Source: Pseudodesulfovibrio sp. JC047
Lineage (GTDB): Bacteria > Desulfobacterota > Desulfovibrionia > Desulfovibrionales > Desulfovibrionaceae
Reading direction: 5' to 3'
NCBI RefSeq assembly: GCF_010468615.1
Contig: NZ_WUEH01000007.1
Location: forward strand, 62,001-126,000
Length of the DNA stretch: 64,000 nucleotides
The notes under the pieces are model-generated. The model did not search any database and had not been told where the DNA came from. It worked only from the letters and a program-made list of their open reading frames with translations. Shown here one piece after another: positions 26,901-36,120 of this stretch. The translations under genes and the position numbers were made by a program. Every line of letters starts with the position of its first letter. The first letter of the stretch is position 1.

Positions 26901-29900
26901 GGAGTCGGTCAGCCTGTCGATATCACGGTTCAGGTTGGGAATGTGAATGAAGCCCCGAGTGGGGAAGATTTTACCATGACGGTCGGCCTTGATGGTGGGG
27001 CTGTCGAATTTTTCGGGGCGGATGGCTCTGAGGGCGGTGTTGGCGAAAATGCCGACCATGTTGCTGATCCAGAAGATTCCTCCGAAGCCCTTGATGTCAT
27101 GATTACGGAGCTGCCGACTGGTGGCGGGACACTGATGTATAATGGTCGAGCAGTTACTGAAGCCGATCTGGCGACGGATGCTGACGGTGATGGCGTGATC
27201 GATGGAAACGGGACACAATTTGATTTGAATGGATTAACATATGTACCCGATTCCGATGGAATAGATGGCGTGCTCCTCGGTTCTCGTCTGGCTGGAGACG
27301 CCAGTTTGGATAACTGGGGTGAAGCAGATGGCTTGACTCGGGTTATGACTCTTGGTGACGGCGTTTCTGTCACCACCAGCGTGACGAGTGGCGGCGAGGC
27401 TGCGGGGCTTGAACAGTTCCATGGTCAGCAGAATCATATTGGGTACGGTATTGCTGATGCGACGGGAAATGGTGGAAATGACAAGGGATTGAATGCCGGT
27501 CCAGGACGGCCCGGGAGTGATGAATTAACGGTCTCTTTTGAAGGCGCGACGGTTTCATTTGCGGAAATTGGCTTTGACGGTCTTGGTGGGCATTTTGATC
27601 CGGAAAGCGGTAATTATGAAAATGCAACAGCCGAGTGGACTGCGTATTTGAACGGTGTGGCCGTTGATTCCGGTTCGGTCAGTAGTGATGGAGATCTTTT
27701 CAATTCCATCACCATCTCGGGTGTTGAATTCGATTCAATCGTTTTCAGCACGAATTCTGATGTCAACGGTTCGAACTGGGAATTGCGGTATATTGATGCC
27801 GAATTTACTGGCTCGGATTCCTTTGAGTATATCCCGATCGATTCCGGTCAGCCTGGAAGTGACGGACCACTGGTAGACCCTGATGGTGCATCCACGGTGA
27901 CTGTGGAGATTCAGCCTGACAGACCAGTGAATCAGGACATTCAGGCGCAGGACGACTTCCTGTCAATCAACGAGAATGATGCTTCACCGACAGATTTGAA
28001 TGTCGGGACAAATGATATCGATTTGGATAACACGTTGGGTGAATTGCGATTTTCGCTGGATAATCCGGATGATGCCCCAGAAGGCCTGACGTTCAATGAA
28101 GATGGTTCGTATACCTTTGATACTTCATTATACCAGTCGTTGGCAGACGGAGAAGTGTTCGGTGGTGGGCCGATCAAGGTCGATTACACGGCTTCTGATG
28201 GCGAGAATTCGTCTCAAGCATCATTATATATTACGATTACCGGCTCCAACGATACGCCGACACTAGATTTGACGGCGGATGCGGCGGGTGTCGATTTTGC
28301 TAATACCTATGTTGAAAACGCGGTCTCGATTTCCATCACGGGCAATGCGGCTATCGCTGATGTTGACGCGGGCGCGCAAATGTCCAAGGCGACTGTTTCC
28401 TACACACCGCTTGAAAACGCTGATGAAAGTGCATTGCACCTGAATCTGCCGAGCGGATGGAGTGCAGCTGAATCCGTTGATTCTGTCACCGGAGAAATTA
28501 CTTGGACTATCACCGGACCGAATGGTGATGCTGCGAGCATGGGCGATTTCGAATCGGTTTTGGATGGAATTACTTTTGGGAATGCCGGGGATGATGCTCC
28601 TTTGGCCGGTGACCGGGAATTCGCGATCACCGTTTTTGATGATCATGGGGCACCGAGCAATACTGTGGTTTCCACTATTTCTGTCGAGTCCGTGAACGAC
28701 GCACCCGATGCGGTCGCAGATGTGGTCGAGACCTTGGAAGATACGCCGGTGACGCTGGATGTGTTGGACAATGATACTGATGTTGATGGCGACAGCCTGA
28801 CCATCGTCAGCGCAGAAGACTCGGCCAATAGCGTGACGGCTCCGGTCGCCGCCAACGGCACGGTGGAAATCGTGACCGTCAATGGCGAGCAGCAGCTCCA
28901 GTATACCCCGGATGCCAATTCCAACGGCGAGGACACGATCACATATTCCGTCTCTGACGGGAATGGCGGGTTCGATACCACCACCGTGACAGTCTCGGTC
29001 GGCGCGGTGAATGACGCACCCGATGCGGTCGCAGATGTGGTCGAGACCTTGGAAGATACGCCGGTGACGCTGGATGTGTTGGACAATGATACTGATGTTG
29101 ATGGCGACAGCCTGACCATCGTCAGCGCAGAAGACTCGGCCAATAGTGTGACGGCTCCGGTCGCCGCCAACGGCACGGTTGAAATCGTGACCGTGAATGG
29201 CGAGCAGCAGCTCCAGTATACTCCGGATGCCAATTTCAACGGCGAGGACACGATCACGTATTCCGTCTCTGACGGGAATGGCGGGTTCGATACCACCACC
29301 GTGACTGTCACCGTTGGCGCGGTGAACGACGCTCCCGATGCGGTCGCAGATGTGGTCGAGACCTTGGAAGACACGCCGGTGACGTTGGATGTGCTTGATA
29401 ACGACACGGATATCGACGGCGACAGCCTGACCATCGTCAGCGTAGAAGACACTGCCAATGGCGTGACGGTGCCGACCGCCGCCAACGGCACGGTTGAAAT
29501 CGTGACCGTCAATGGCGAGCAGCAGCTCCAGTATACCCCGGATGCCAATTTCAACGGCGAGGATACGATCACGTATTCCGTCTCTGACGGGAATGGCGGG
29601 TTCGATACCACCACCGTGACTGTCACCGTTGGCGCGGTGAACGACGCTCCCGATGCGGTCGCAGATGTGGTCGAGACCTTGGAAGACACGCCGGTGACGT
29701 TGGATGTGCTTGATAACGACACGGATATCGACGGCGACAGCCTGACCATCGTCAGCGTAGAAGACACTGCCAATGGCGTGACGGTGCCGACCGCCGCCAA
29801 CGGCACGGTTGAAATCGTGACCGTCAATGGCGAGCAGCAGCTCCAGTATACCCCGGATGCCAATTTCAACGGCGAGGATACGATCACGTATTCCGTCTCT

Positions 29901-32900
29901 GACGGGAATGGCGGGTTCGATACCACCACCGTGACTGTCACCGTTGGCGCGGTGAATGACGCACCCGATGCGGTTGGTGATCATTATGGTGAATTTGTCC
30001 CTGGTACGACGGCGACTTTCGCCGCTGCGAATGTGGATGTCAGCGGGCGTCAACTTGCTGTTGCCGAGAATGGAATAACCGTCTCTGCAAACATGATTCA
30101 CGAACATGTAGATGGGACTTTGGAACCGCGTAATGAACCGTATTTCCAGCTTGATTTGAGTACCAAGCAGGGTGGGATAGGGATCAGCGGCCGTAATGAT
30201 ATTGATGCTGGAGAAGTGTCGTTGCGGGATGGAAACAATTGGCACAGTCAGGCAGATGAAGGACTGGTGATTGATCTTGGTGACACTGCGGCACCTTCGG
30301 TAACCGTCGAACTCGGGCTTTTGTATCAGAACGGCCCTGATGGTGCCTATACGGAATTGGCGCGTGTGGTTGCCCTTGATGAAAATGGGAATGTCCTGAG
30401 TGATGAGACTGTTTCCGGGACATCGGATGGCACTGTTTTTGTCGAACTGGATGGTGGAGCCTCTGATATCGCTCAAGTCATTGTCATGCCAGTTGATAAT
30501 GGTGCAGGGCTTGTCGGTAATAATTCTGACTTTGTGTTGAATTCCGTGACCGCTGAACGTCCGGGATATTATGAATATCTTGAAGATGGTGGCACTATCG
30601 TTTTGGACGCGACCAACAGTGAAGGCTCCGGTATTTTGGACAATGATTTCGACGCTGATGGCGACGCTTTGAGCATCGTGTTGTTCGAAGATGGGACACA
30701 TCCTGTCGTTGGCGGCAGTGTCACTGTGGACGCGGCAGGTCAGGTGATCTTTTCTCCTGCTGAAAATTTCAACAGTGAACAGAACGGCGACGCATCGTTC
30801 TGGTACCGGGCGTTTGATGGTGAAAGTTATTCCGATCCTGTTGAAGTGACCGTGAAAATCGGTGCAGTAAACGACGCACCCGATGCGGTCGCAGACGTCG
30901 TCGAGACATTGGAAGACACGCCGGTGACACTGGATGTGTTGGATAATGATACCGATGTTGATGGTGACAGCCTGACCATCGTCAGCGCAGAAGACTCGGC
31001 CAACAACGTGGCGGCTCCGATTGCCGCCAATGGCACGGTGGAAATTGTGACTGTCAATGGCGAAGAACAACTCCAGTATACCCCGGACGCCAATTTCAAC
31101 GGCGAGGACACGATCACATATTCCGTCTCTGACGGGAATGGCGGGTTCGATACCACCACCGTGACTGTCACGGTCGGTTCGGTGGATGATCCGACGACAA
31201 TTACCGGGCATACCGATGGTGCTGTGCATGAGGATGACCCTGCCGATTTGGATGGCAGCGGTTTTCTCGTCGAGACCGGCAGTGTCTCGTTGACCGATGT
31301 GGACAACGATGGAGCCATGGATACCACACGAATCGAAGCGGTTGATGCAGATGGTAATGTTTTGAATGCTGACAATCTCGGTTCCCTGACCATCACTGAA
31401 GGTGGAACCTGGGAATATTCGATCGATAATTCTCTGGATGCTGTGCAGGATCAGAATGATGGTGAGAGTTTTAACGAGTATTTCAGGGTCTATACTGAAG
31501 ATGGTTCAAGTTTTACCGATATCAAGGTGACAGTGCATGGCGAAGACGATAATCATGCGCCGTTAGCTGTTGACGATGTGGCGGACGCTGTGACTGAAAG
31601 TGGTGCTACAACTGCGAGTAGCTCGTCGGATTATATGTTGATGGTGGATACGTCCGGGTCCATTTCGCATTCGGAAATGGAACAGACAAAGGCCGCTCTC
31701 AACGAGATGCTTGAAACTTTGCAAACGAGTTTGGCCGTTGGTGAAACGTCGACCGTCAGCATTATCAACTTCTGGGATCAAACCGTTTCCCGTACCTTTA
31801 CCTTGACAGGTGGCGATGATCATGAATGCCATGCGGCACATCGTTTCATCGGGAGATTCGAAGAAGGTGGAGGCACGAACTATACGCTGGCATTCGAGGT
31901 TGCGACGAACTTGCTCGCAACGCATCATCCTGATGCCACACAGGTCATTTTCATGTCAGACGGAGAACCGACAGAGGGCGGAGACGGGTGGAAGCAGTTG
32001 ATTACCCCGATTCAGGACGATCCTGATGTCACGCTTGTTGCGGTCGGTGTTGATATGCCTGCCGAATATGAAGGGACAATGGATCTTATTGATGAAGGGC
32101 ATGATGCGTCCATGTTGCATTCGGCAAACGATTTGAATGGGTTGCTGCATGATATCCTTTTGCAGACGATTGTCCCGGCGACAACGGCTGAAGGCACTGT
32201 ACTGGGAAATGATTCCGACCCGGATAGCGACCTTTTGACCGTTGTGTCCATCGCAAACGAGACCGAGAGTGTCGATCTCGTTGATACCACCAACGACGGC
32301 GTGGACAATCCGTCCGCGACAATGGTCGGGACCTATGGAACGTTGACTATTCACAGTGACGGTTCGTACGAATACACGCCGGATCAGTCTGCGGCCGAAG
32401 CTTTGGCGCAGGGCGACTCTGCAACCGAATCTTTCACGTACACCATTTCTGATGGCAATGGCGGCGAAGATTCGGCCTCGCTCAGTTTTGCCGTGAATGG
32501 TGCGAACGATCTCCCGGTGGCTATCGACGACAGTTATCATGGTCTTGTGGTCAATACGCATACCGATGTAGTGACTGATTGGAACGCTGCCGATGGGCAG
32601 ACATCGTATACGGCAAATGGGATGACCTTCACGGCAAAGTCTCAGGGTGACCCGACTGTCTGGCTGGATTCTCGGGATGATGGTGATGATTTAGGCGTGA
32701 ATAATGGAGGAACAGATAATAGCAAGAAGATTGATAGTTATGGGCAAAAGGACTCTGTTCTGGTTGATTTTGCCGAAAGCAAGGATTCCGTGACCATTGA
32801 ATTTGGAAGTTGGAGCGATCATGATGATGCTCGGATTTTCATTAATGGGGTTGCATGGGGCGTGTATTCGAATAATTCCGATACGTTCACTCTGACAGCA

Positions 32901-33746
32901 GCAGATGATAATGGGGGTGTCCCGATTGATTCTATTGAAATCAAGGCTGTGACACGTGGCGATTTATCGAGTTCCTTTACGCTTGATCGCATTGAAGCCT
33001 CGTCGCATTCGGCGGACACTGCCTCTGGTGACCTTCTTTCCAATGATTTTGATGTCGATGCCGGGGATATCTTGAGCGTGACGGCAGTGGATGGGCACGA
33101 TGTCAGTACAACCGGACAGACCACGATTCATGGCGAATTCGGTGATCTGTCGATTCATGCGGATGGTTCATATGAGTACGTTTTGCATGACGGGTGGCAG
33201 ACGTTGTCTCATTCCGAGACCGAAACCTTTGAATATACGGTGACGGACGCCCATGGAGCCATGGATACCGCGAATCTTGAAATTCCGATTCATGTCAATG
33301 CCAATGTGGTCTCTGCGGTGGATGCGGGCACAACCGAGATGACCGGAACCGTTGGTGAGGATCTCTTCTATGTGTCGGATGATGCCACTATGGTTTCCCT
33401 GTCGGATGGCGGTGATGATACCATCTTTGTCGATCCTCAATACATTGGGAACGCGGGTGGTGAGATCACGGTGTCTGGTTTTGGAGAAGGGGATGAATTG
33501 GTCCTGAACGATATGGGCGACATGTTTATTTCCATTGATCAGTCGGGATCAGATACGGTGCTGACCATTAACGACGGTCCAGGTGATGTCCAGCCCGCTG
33601 ATGATTTTACCATCACCTTGACGGATTATTCATTGCACGGCACGGATCAGATCGATTTGCCTGCTGGTCATATGGATATTGGCAGTGACCATGAATCATT
33701 GAATTCGCTCATTCAGACCATCATTGATTCACCGGATAAGAATTAG
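23949..33746 (+). CDS. Giant VCBS/cadherin-like/vWA surface adhesin, probable type I secretion substrate
   Basis: This is a 3265-residue acidic, Cys-poor protein. ATG 23949 follows GGAGG by 5 bases. In order: a retention-like N-terminus (to about 24400); VCBS/cadherin-like repeats with the GT/GANDAP linker; lectin-like inserts near 26030-26590, 27270-27830, 29970-30570 and 32540-33000; five 105-residue Ig-like repeats (28692-29951 and 30867-31181); a von Willebrand A domain (about 31625-32170) with MIDAS motif DTSGSIS, GGGTNYT and MSDGEPTEGGD; and a C-terminal Asp/Gly-rich region (33300-33746), the likely T1SS signal. There is no Sec signal peptide and no clear RTX nonamer array. It should mediate attachment or biofilm formation. 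T1SS, LapD and LapG genes are absent from the window. Confidence 0.9.
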   Translation: MTDSQTKTVQVILPGAGQTASYQLAADIPVKFTFDLSEAVFSGDNGNLTIAIEGGGTVVLEGYQALADAGTMPVFEMLDGEQVAGDVYLFAFADGVDGADATLETAGEGSSGGSGAGDYSDDAGQIGDGVNALDGQSEAYGQRSVTPLSSDDGAVGNLAPEAADDFNEISESGHIYVQDGEDYETLAPNTVQGNVLANDTDVDNAQSDLSVVDGSGSGATSSENGVLTIEGEYGTLTLNPDGSYTYALNNDLAATQAMNDGQSYTETFEYVVSDNEALNNSDSASLTISITGANDQAFITEALNNAGTEDVVTVIDGEDMVVASGKLDSVDVDQEHSGQFLAADNPDQVDANGGTFHINPDGSWTYTIANDAIQYLDSAPDADPSGATLSINPEFTVVTDDGTSHTITVTVNGANDAPDVFDDALDGASESNDSNDAALLLGNVLADNGAGADTDVDAGDSIVSVEGVGTLPAGVTINPDGTVYFDATDPAYNGLATDQTQTVTFQYRAYDGTEYSDPATVTFTVTGTNDAAEISVVEGTLNAEGVVVASVNEIDDNANTLEDAPDGAQYQSGSDMVEPDGTALTVDGVLQVSDPDVHQVNPDPTDSGNTNPDIEDTFQSFSDVSGDNGYGSFSMDANGHWTYSASNDQAAIQQLAEGEFLTDSVTVTSYDGTDSQVITVTINGTNDAPVITSVFAPVEDFEDGANGWLVNGGDVPVTETDGPLTDYLGRLGGNDTLTKTFAVADGTDSMTIEFDLYEIDSWDNENFVMSINGETAEFSLAHNDAFNGEILPWRGEDGAITDGTFTGPNGITFTVTPMTGDAENLEPGDTWQWGTDQIHHVTITIPNPDGQVHLEFSADLDSRLDDESFGLDNLTASSVDADGNPVFTVIENATGPVAVAQLASSDMEGQDVHYVINRIEVSDSEYVELGADGHYYDQDGVLVDGADLLFAVDGDRIVTADGASFDYEATSQYTVSVSPVDTQGGVGQPVDITVQVGNVNEAPSGEDFTMTVGLDGGAVEFFGADGSEGGVGENADHVADPEDSSEALDVMITELPTGGGTLMYNGRAVTEADLATDADGDGVIDGNGTQFDLNGLTYVPDSDGIDGVLLGSRLAGDASLDNWGEADGLTRVMTLGDGVSVTTSVTSGGEAAGLEQFHGQQNHIGYGIADATGNGGNDKGLNAGPGRPGSDELTVSFEGATVSFAEIGFDGLGGHFDPESGNYENATAEWTAYLNGVAVDSGSVSSDGDLFNSITISGVEFDSIVFSTNSDVNGSNWELRYIDAEFTGSDSFEYIPIDSGQPGSDGPLVDPDGASTVTVEIQPDRPVNQDIQAQDDFLSINENDASPTDLNVGTNDIDLDNTLGELRFSLDNPDDAPEGLTFNEDGSYTFDTSLYQSLADGEVFGGGPIKVDYTASDGENSSQASLYITITGSNDTPTLDLTADAAGVDFANTYVENAVSISITGNAAIADVDAGAQMSKATVSYTPLENADESALHLNLPSGWSAAESVDSVTGEITWTITGPNGDAASMGDFESVLDGITFGNAGDDAPLAGDREFAITVFDDHGAPSNTVVSTISVESVNDAPDAVADVVETLEDTPVTLDVLDNDTDVDGDSLTIVSAEDSANSVTAPVAANGTVEIVTVNGEQQLQYTPDANSNGEDTITYSVSDGNGGFDTTTVTVSVGAVNDAPDAVADVVETLEDTPVTLDVLDNDTDVDGDSLTIVSAEDSANSVTAPVAANGTVEIVTVNGEQQLQYTPDANFNGEDTITYSVSDGNGGFDTTTVTVTVGAVNDAPDAVADVVETLEDTPVTLDVLDNDTDIDGDSLTIVSVEDTANGVTVPTAANGTVEIVTVNGEQQLQYTPDANFNGEDTITYSVSDGNGGFDTTTVTVTVGAVNDAPDAVADVVETLEDTPVTLDVLDNDTDIDGDSLTIVSVEDTANGVTVPTAANGTVEIVTVNGEQQLQYTPDANFNGEDTITYSVSDGNGGFDTTTVTVTVGAVNDAPDAVGDHYGEFVPGTTATFAAANVDVSGRQLAVAENGITVSANMIHEHVDGTLEPRNEPYFQLDLSTKQGGIGISGRNDIDAGEVSLRDGNNWHSQADEGLVIDLGDTAAPSVTVELGLLYQNGPDGAYTELARVVALDENGNVLSDETVSGTSDGTVFVELDGGASDIAQVIVMPVDNGAGLVGNNSDFVLNSVTAERPGYYEYLEDGGTIVLDATNSEGSGILDNDFDADGDALSIVLFEDGTHPVVGGSVTVDAAGQVIFSPAENFNSEQNGDASFWYRAFDGESYSDPVEVTVKIGAVNDAPDAVADVVETLEDTPVTLDVLDNDTDVDGDSLTIVSAEDSANNVAAPIAANGTVEIVTVNGEEQLQYTPDANFNGEDTITYSVSDGNGGFDTTTVTVTVGSVDDPTTITGHTDGAVHEDDPADLDGSGFLVETGSVSLTDVDNDGAMDTTRIEAVDADGNVLNADNLGSLTITEGGTWEYSIDNSLDAVQDQNDGESFNEYFRVYTEDGSSFTDIKVTVHGEDDNHAPLAVDDVADAVTESGATTASSSSDYMLMVDTSGSISHSEMEQTKAALNEMLETLQTSLAVGETSTVSIINFWDQTVSRTFTLTGGDDHECHAAHRFIGRFEEGGGTNYTLAFEVATNLLATHHPDATQVIFMSDGEPTEGGDGWKQLITPIQDDPDVTLVAVGVDMPAEYEGTMDLIDEGHDASMLHSANDLNGLLHDILLQTIVPATTAEGTVLGNDSDPDSDLLTVVSIANETESVDLVDTTNDGVDNPSATMVGTYGTLTIHSDGSYEYTPDQSAAEALAQGDSATESFTYTISDGNGGEDSASLSFAVNGANDLPVAIDDSYHGLVVNTHTDVVTDWNAADGQTSYTANGMTFTAKSQGDPTVWLDSRDDGDDLGVNNGGTDNSKKIDSYGQKDSVLVDFAESKDSVTIEFGSWSDHDDARIFINGVAWGVYSNNSDTFTLTAADDNGGVPIDSIEIKAVTRGDLSSSFTLDRIEASSHSADTASGDLLSNDFDVDAGDILSVTAVDGHDVSTTGQTTIHGEFGDLSIHADGSYEYVLHDGWQTLSHSETETFEYTVTDAHGAMDTANLEIPIHVNANVVSAVDAGTTEMTGTVGEDLFYVSDDATMVSLSDGGDDTIFVDPQYIGNAGGEITVSGFGEGDELVLNDMGDMFISIDQSGSDTVLTINDGPGDVQPADDFTITLTDYSLHGTDQIDLPAGHMDIGSDHESLNSLIQTIIDSPDKN
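28692..29951 (+). repeat. Four tandem 315-bp repeats inside the adhesin gene
   Basis: Four units start at 28692, 29007, 29322 and 29637. Each encodes a 105-residue Ig/cadherin-like domain beginning VNDAPDAVADVVETLEDTPV. By base-by-base reading, units 3 and 4 appear identical over all 315 bp. Units 1 and 2 differ from each other at only a few positions. Confidence 0.95.
30867..31181 (+). repeat. Fifth, separated 315-bp repeat of the adhesin gene
   Basis: This is a fifth copy of the 105-residue unit, exactly 315 bp, more diverged at synonymous sites. It is separated from the tandem block by about 900 bp encoding a lectin-like and an Ig-like domain. Confidence 0.92.
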
Positions 33747-33766
33747 TTGATTAATGCAACACAATC

Positions 33767-33800
33767 CCGGAATCGGCAGATGCTGATTCCGGTTTTTTTT
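33767..33800 (+). terminator. Terminator of the adhesin gene
   Basis: CCGGAATC and GATTCCGG form an 8-bp stem with a 10-base loop. Eight T follow, and the hairpin starts 20 bases past the adhesin stop. Confidence 0.88.
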
Positions 33801-33827
33801 GCGATGAATTGAAGGCACGAGCTCGAC

Positions 33828-33860
33828 AAAAAGGCCCGGAAGAATATCTTCCGGGCCTTT
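33828..33860 (-). terminator. Terminator of the KDG-type operon
   Basis: AAAGGCCCGGAAGA and TCTTCCGGGCCTTT form a 14-bp stem around ATAT. Read on the minus strand it is followed by a T-run. It lies past the aminotransferase stop at 33914. Confidence 0.85.
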
Positions 33861-33913
33861 GAGCATTGATTGGTCGGGCTATCCGTGTCCTGTGGGAGAC
33901 GGGAAAAGCGGTA

Positions 33914-35062
33914 TTAGACTCTACTTTTGTAGAACGTGCAGAAGCGGTCGATACCTTCTTTGATCTGTGCGGTGTCTGCGCAGAAAGAGAACCGGATGAA
34001 TTTGTCTGAATCCTGACCAAAAGTCAGGCCCGGAGCCGTGGCGACACCGGTTTCCTTGAGCAGTTCCTTGGCAAAGGTGTAGGAATCCATTCCGGCCTTG
34101 GAGACGTTTGCCATGAGGTAGAAAGCACCTTTCGGCGTGGAGAACTCAAATCCTTCGGCCCTGAGCTTGTCCAGAACCAGATCACGGCGTTCACGATATG
34201 CTTCGACCATGGTGCCGATGCAGTCCTGAGGTCCGTTCAGTGCGGCTTCGGCCGCTTTTTGCGAGACTGCGGATGCGCAGGACACATAGGGTTCGAGGAT
34301 TTTGTTCATCTGTGCCGCAACCTGTGTCGGTGCGCTGTAGTAGCCCAAGCGCCAGCCAGTCATGGCATATGCCTTGGACACGCCGTAAATGGAGATGATG
34401 TTGCCATTGGGGTCGATGTTTAGCGGCGAATGGTGCTCACCATCAAAAACGATTTTGTCATAGACTTCATCAGAGATAATGTAGATGTCGTGTTTTTTGG
34501 CGAATTCGACAAGCTTTTCGACCGTTTCTTTGGAATACACGCCGCCGGTCGGATTGGACGGTGTGTTGACGATCATGACCCGTGTTCTGGGCGTGATGAG
34601 CGGTTCGAGGTCTTCGATGCGTGGTTCGAAATTATTTTCTTCACGCAAGGGGTAGAAGACAGGGGTGCGCTCTGTGGCGATAACTTGCATATAGTAGTTA
34701 GGCCAGCCCGGATCGGACAGCAAGACTTCGTCGCCGGGGTTGGTCACGGCCATCATGGCTTGTGCCAAGGCAAAGACTGATCCCGGAGCAATACCGATTT
34801 GGTCGATGTTGATGTCGGCGCCATCTCTGGTTATTTTGTTCAACGCAGCCTCACGGGTGGAGAGCATACCGTTGTTGGCGGTGTATTTTGTGAAACCATC
34901 ATGGATTGCTTTGCAGGCGGCTTCCTTGATGTGGTCCGGGGTCTGGAAACCAGGTTCCCCAAGTTCCATATGGATGACATCGTCCATTCCCATGGCCAGG
35001 TCCATGATGACACGGATTCCGGAACGGGGCATCTTGTTCAGGGATTCGCAGAGAGTCTTCAT
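33914..35062 (-). CDS. Class I/II PLP aminotransferase
   Basis: This 382-residue protein is of the aspartate-aminotransferase fold (AspC/AlaT-like subgroup Igamma). Visible motifs are MELGEPGFQTPDHI and KYTANNGMLSTREA at the N-terminus, NTPSNPTGGVYS, IISDEVYDKIVFDG, and the PLP lysine in GVSKAYAMTGWRLGYYSAP, followed by the C-terminal FIRFSFCADT with the carboxylate-binding Arg. It is the last gene of an RpiR-controlled operon with KDG kinase and KDPG aldolase. In that setting it may transaminate a 2-amino sugar acid to a 2-oxo acid, or use the pyruvate released by the aldolase. The substrate is inference. Confidence 0.9.
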   Translation of the reverse strand: MKTLCESLNKMPRSGIRVIMDLAMGMDDVIHMELGEPGFQTPDHIKEAACKAIHDGFTKYTANNGMLSTREAALNKITRDGADINIDQIGIAPGSVFALAQAMMAVTNPGDEVLLSDPGWPNYYMQVIATERTPVFYPLREENNFEPRIEDLEPLITPRTRVMIVNTPSNPTGGVYSKETVEKLVEFAKKHDIYIISDEVYDKIVFDGEHHSPLNIDPNGNIISIYGVSKAYAMTGWRLGYYSAPTQVAAQMNKILEPYVSCASAVSQKAAEAALNGPQDCIGTMVEAYRERRDLVLDKLRAEGFEFSTPKGAFYLMANVSKAGMDSYTFAKELLKETGVATAPGLTFGQDSDKFIRFSFCADTAQIKEGIDRFCTFYKSRV

Positions 35063-35086
35063 AATTTCTTCCTGTAATACTGTTGG

Positions 35087-36112
35087 TTATCGTTGGTCAC
35101 GACCCGCTGCACCATCGGCAAGGGCCTGTATTTCTGCTTCGGTCGCACGGAGGAAGTCGCCGGGAATAGAGTGTTTCATGGCCCCGGCGGCTCCTGCAAA
35201 ATCAATGGTTTTCTGGCAGACACCATGTTTGTCCAAGGCGTACAGAAAACCTGTGGTGAAGGCATCGCCGCCGCCAATGCGGTCAACAATGTCCTTGATC
35301 TCAAAAATGGGAGAAATCCACATTTCGTCACGTGTTGCCAGAATTGCGGCAGTGGACTGATGGTCAGCCGACACGGTCCTGCGGACAGTGATCGCAATCT
35401 TTTGGATATTCGGCCACTTGGCAAAGACTTCATCGGCCATGGGACGATATGCGGACGGATTGTCGTGGATATCATTTTCAGCAACGCGTGCAGACAGGCC
35501 AAGACAGGATTCGAAGTGTCCTTCGTTGCCGACCAGCACGTCAACGTATTCCATCATTTGACGGTAGACATCGATGTGTTTGACTCCATACTGCCACAAG
35601 GCGGCCCGCAAGTTCAGGTCGCAGGAAACAGTCAATCCCATTTCCTTGGCAGTTTTCATGGCGTCGAGAGTGCAACGCATGGCGGTTTCCGAAATCGCCG
35701 GAGTGATACCGGTGATGTGGAACCAATCACGGTCTGCCAACAGCTCTTTCCAGTCAAACGCGCTTGGGTCTACCTTGGCAATGCAGGAATCAGCCCGGTC
35801 ATAGACGACTTTGATGGGACGATGGTTTGCCCCTGTTTCGACGAAGTATAGGCCGAGTCGTCCTTCTTGGAACACGGTCTTGGAGATATCAACACCGTGT
35901 TTTCGCAGCTCATCACGGACGGTGTCGCCAAGTTCATTTTTTGGCAGTGCGGTGATGAAAGAGACATCTTCGTCAAAGCGTCCGAGACCGACAGCCACAT
36001 TGGCTTCAGCACCGGCCATGGTCACTTCGAGTGTGGGGGTCTGGAACAGTCGCTCAAAGCCCGGGGCCTTGAGACGCATCATGATTTCACCCAACATGGC
36101 ATATCGAGTCAT
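35087..36112 (-). CDS. kdgK: PfkB-family sugar kinase, probable 2-dehydro-3-deoxygluconokinase
   Basis: This 341-residue ribokinase-fold protein has the N-terminal GEIMMRLKAPGFERLFQ and AGAEANVAVGLGRF typical of KDG kinases, and the catalytic C-terminal GGGDAFTTGFLYAL with its base Asp. It phosphorylates 2-dehydro-3-deoxy-D-gluconate with ATP to KDPG. The neighbouring KDPG aldolase, only 8 bases upstream in transcription order, strongly supports this assignment over a fructokinase. Confidence 0.85.
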   Translation of the reverse strand: MTRYAMLGEIMMRLKAPGFERLFQTPTLEVTMAGAEANVAVGLGRFDEDVSFITALPKNELGDTVRDELRKHGVDISKTVFQEGRLGLYFVETGANHRPIKVVYDRADSCIAKVDPSAFDWKELLADRDWFHITGITPAISETAMRCTLDAMKTAKEMGLTVSCDLNLRAALWQYGVKHIDVYRQMMEYVDVLVGNEGHFESCLGLSARVAENDIHDNPSAYRPMADEVFAKWPNIQKIAITVRRTVSADHQSTAAILATRDEMWISPIFEIKDIVDRIGGGDAFTTGFLYALDKHGVCQKTIDFAGAAGAMKHSIPGDFLRATEAEIQALADGAAGRDQR

Positions 36113-36120
36113 GGTGTCTC

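Noticed and set aside
28692-31181. Repeat block considered as a CRISPR array
   Set aside because: The units are 315 bp, in frame, without spacers, and encode protein domains.
24276-33440. Long minus-strand reading frames opposite the adhesin (for example 28263-31229, 24276-25907, 28643-29941, 31956-32561)
   Set aside because: They are antisense to a clearly coding, repeat-rich gene. Their length follows from its biased codon use and internal repeats, and their translations show no domain, start signal or promoter.
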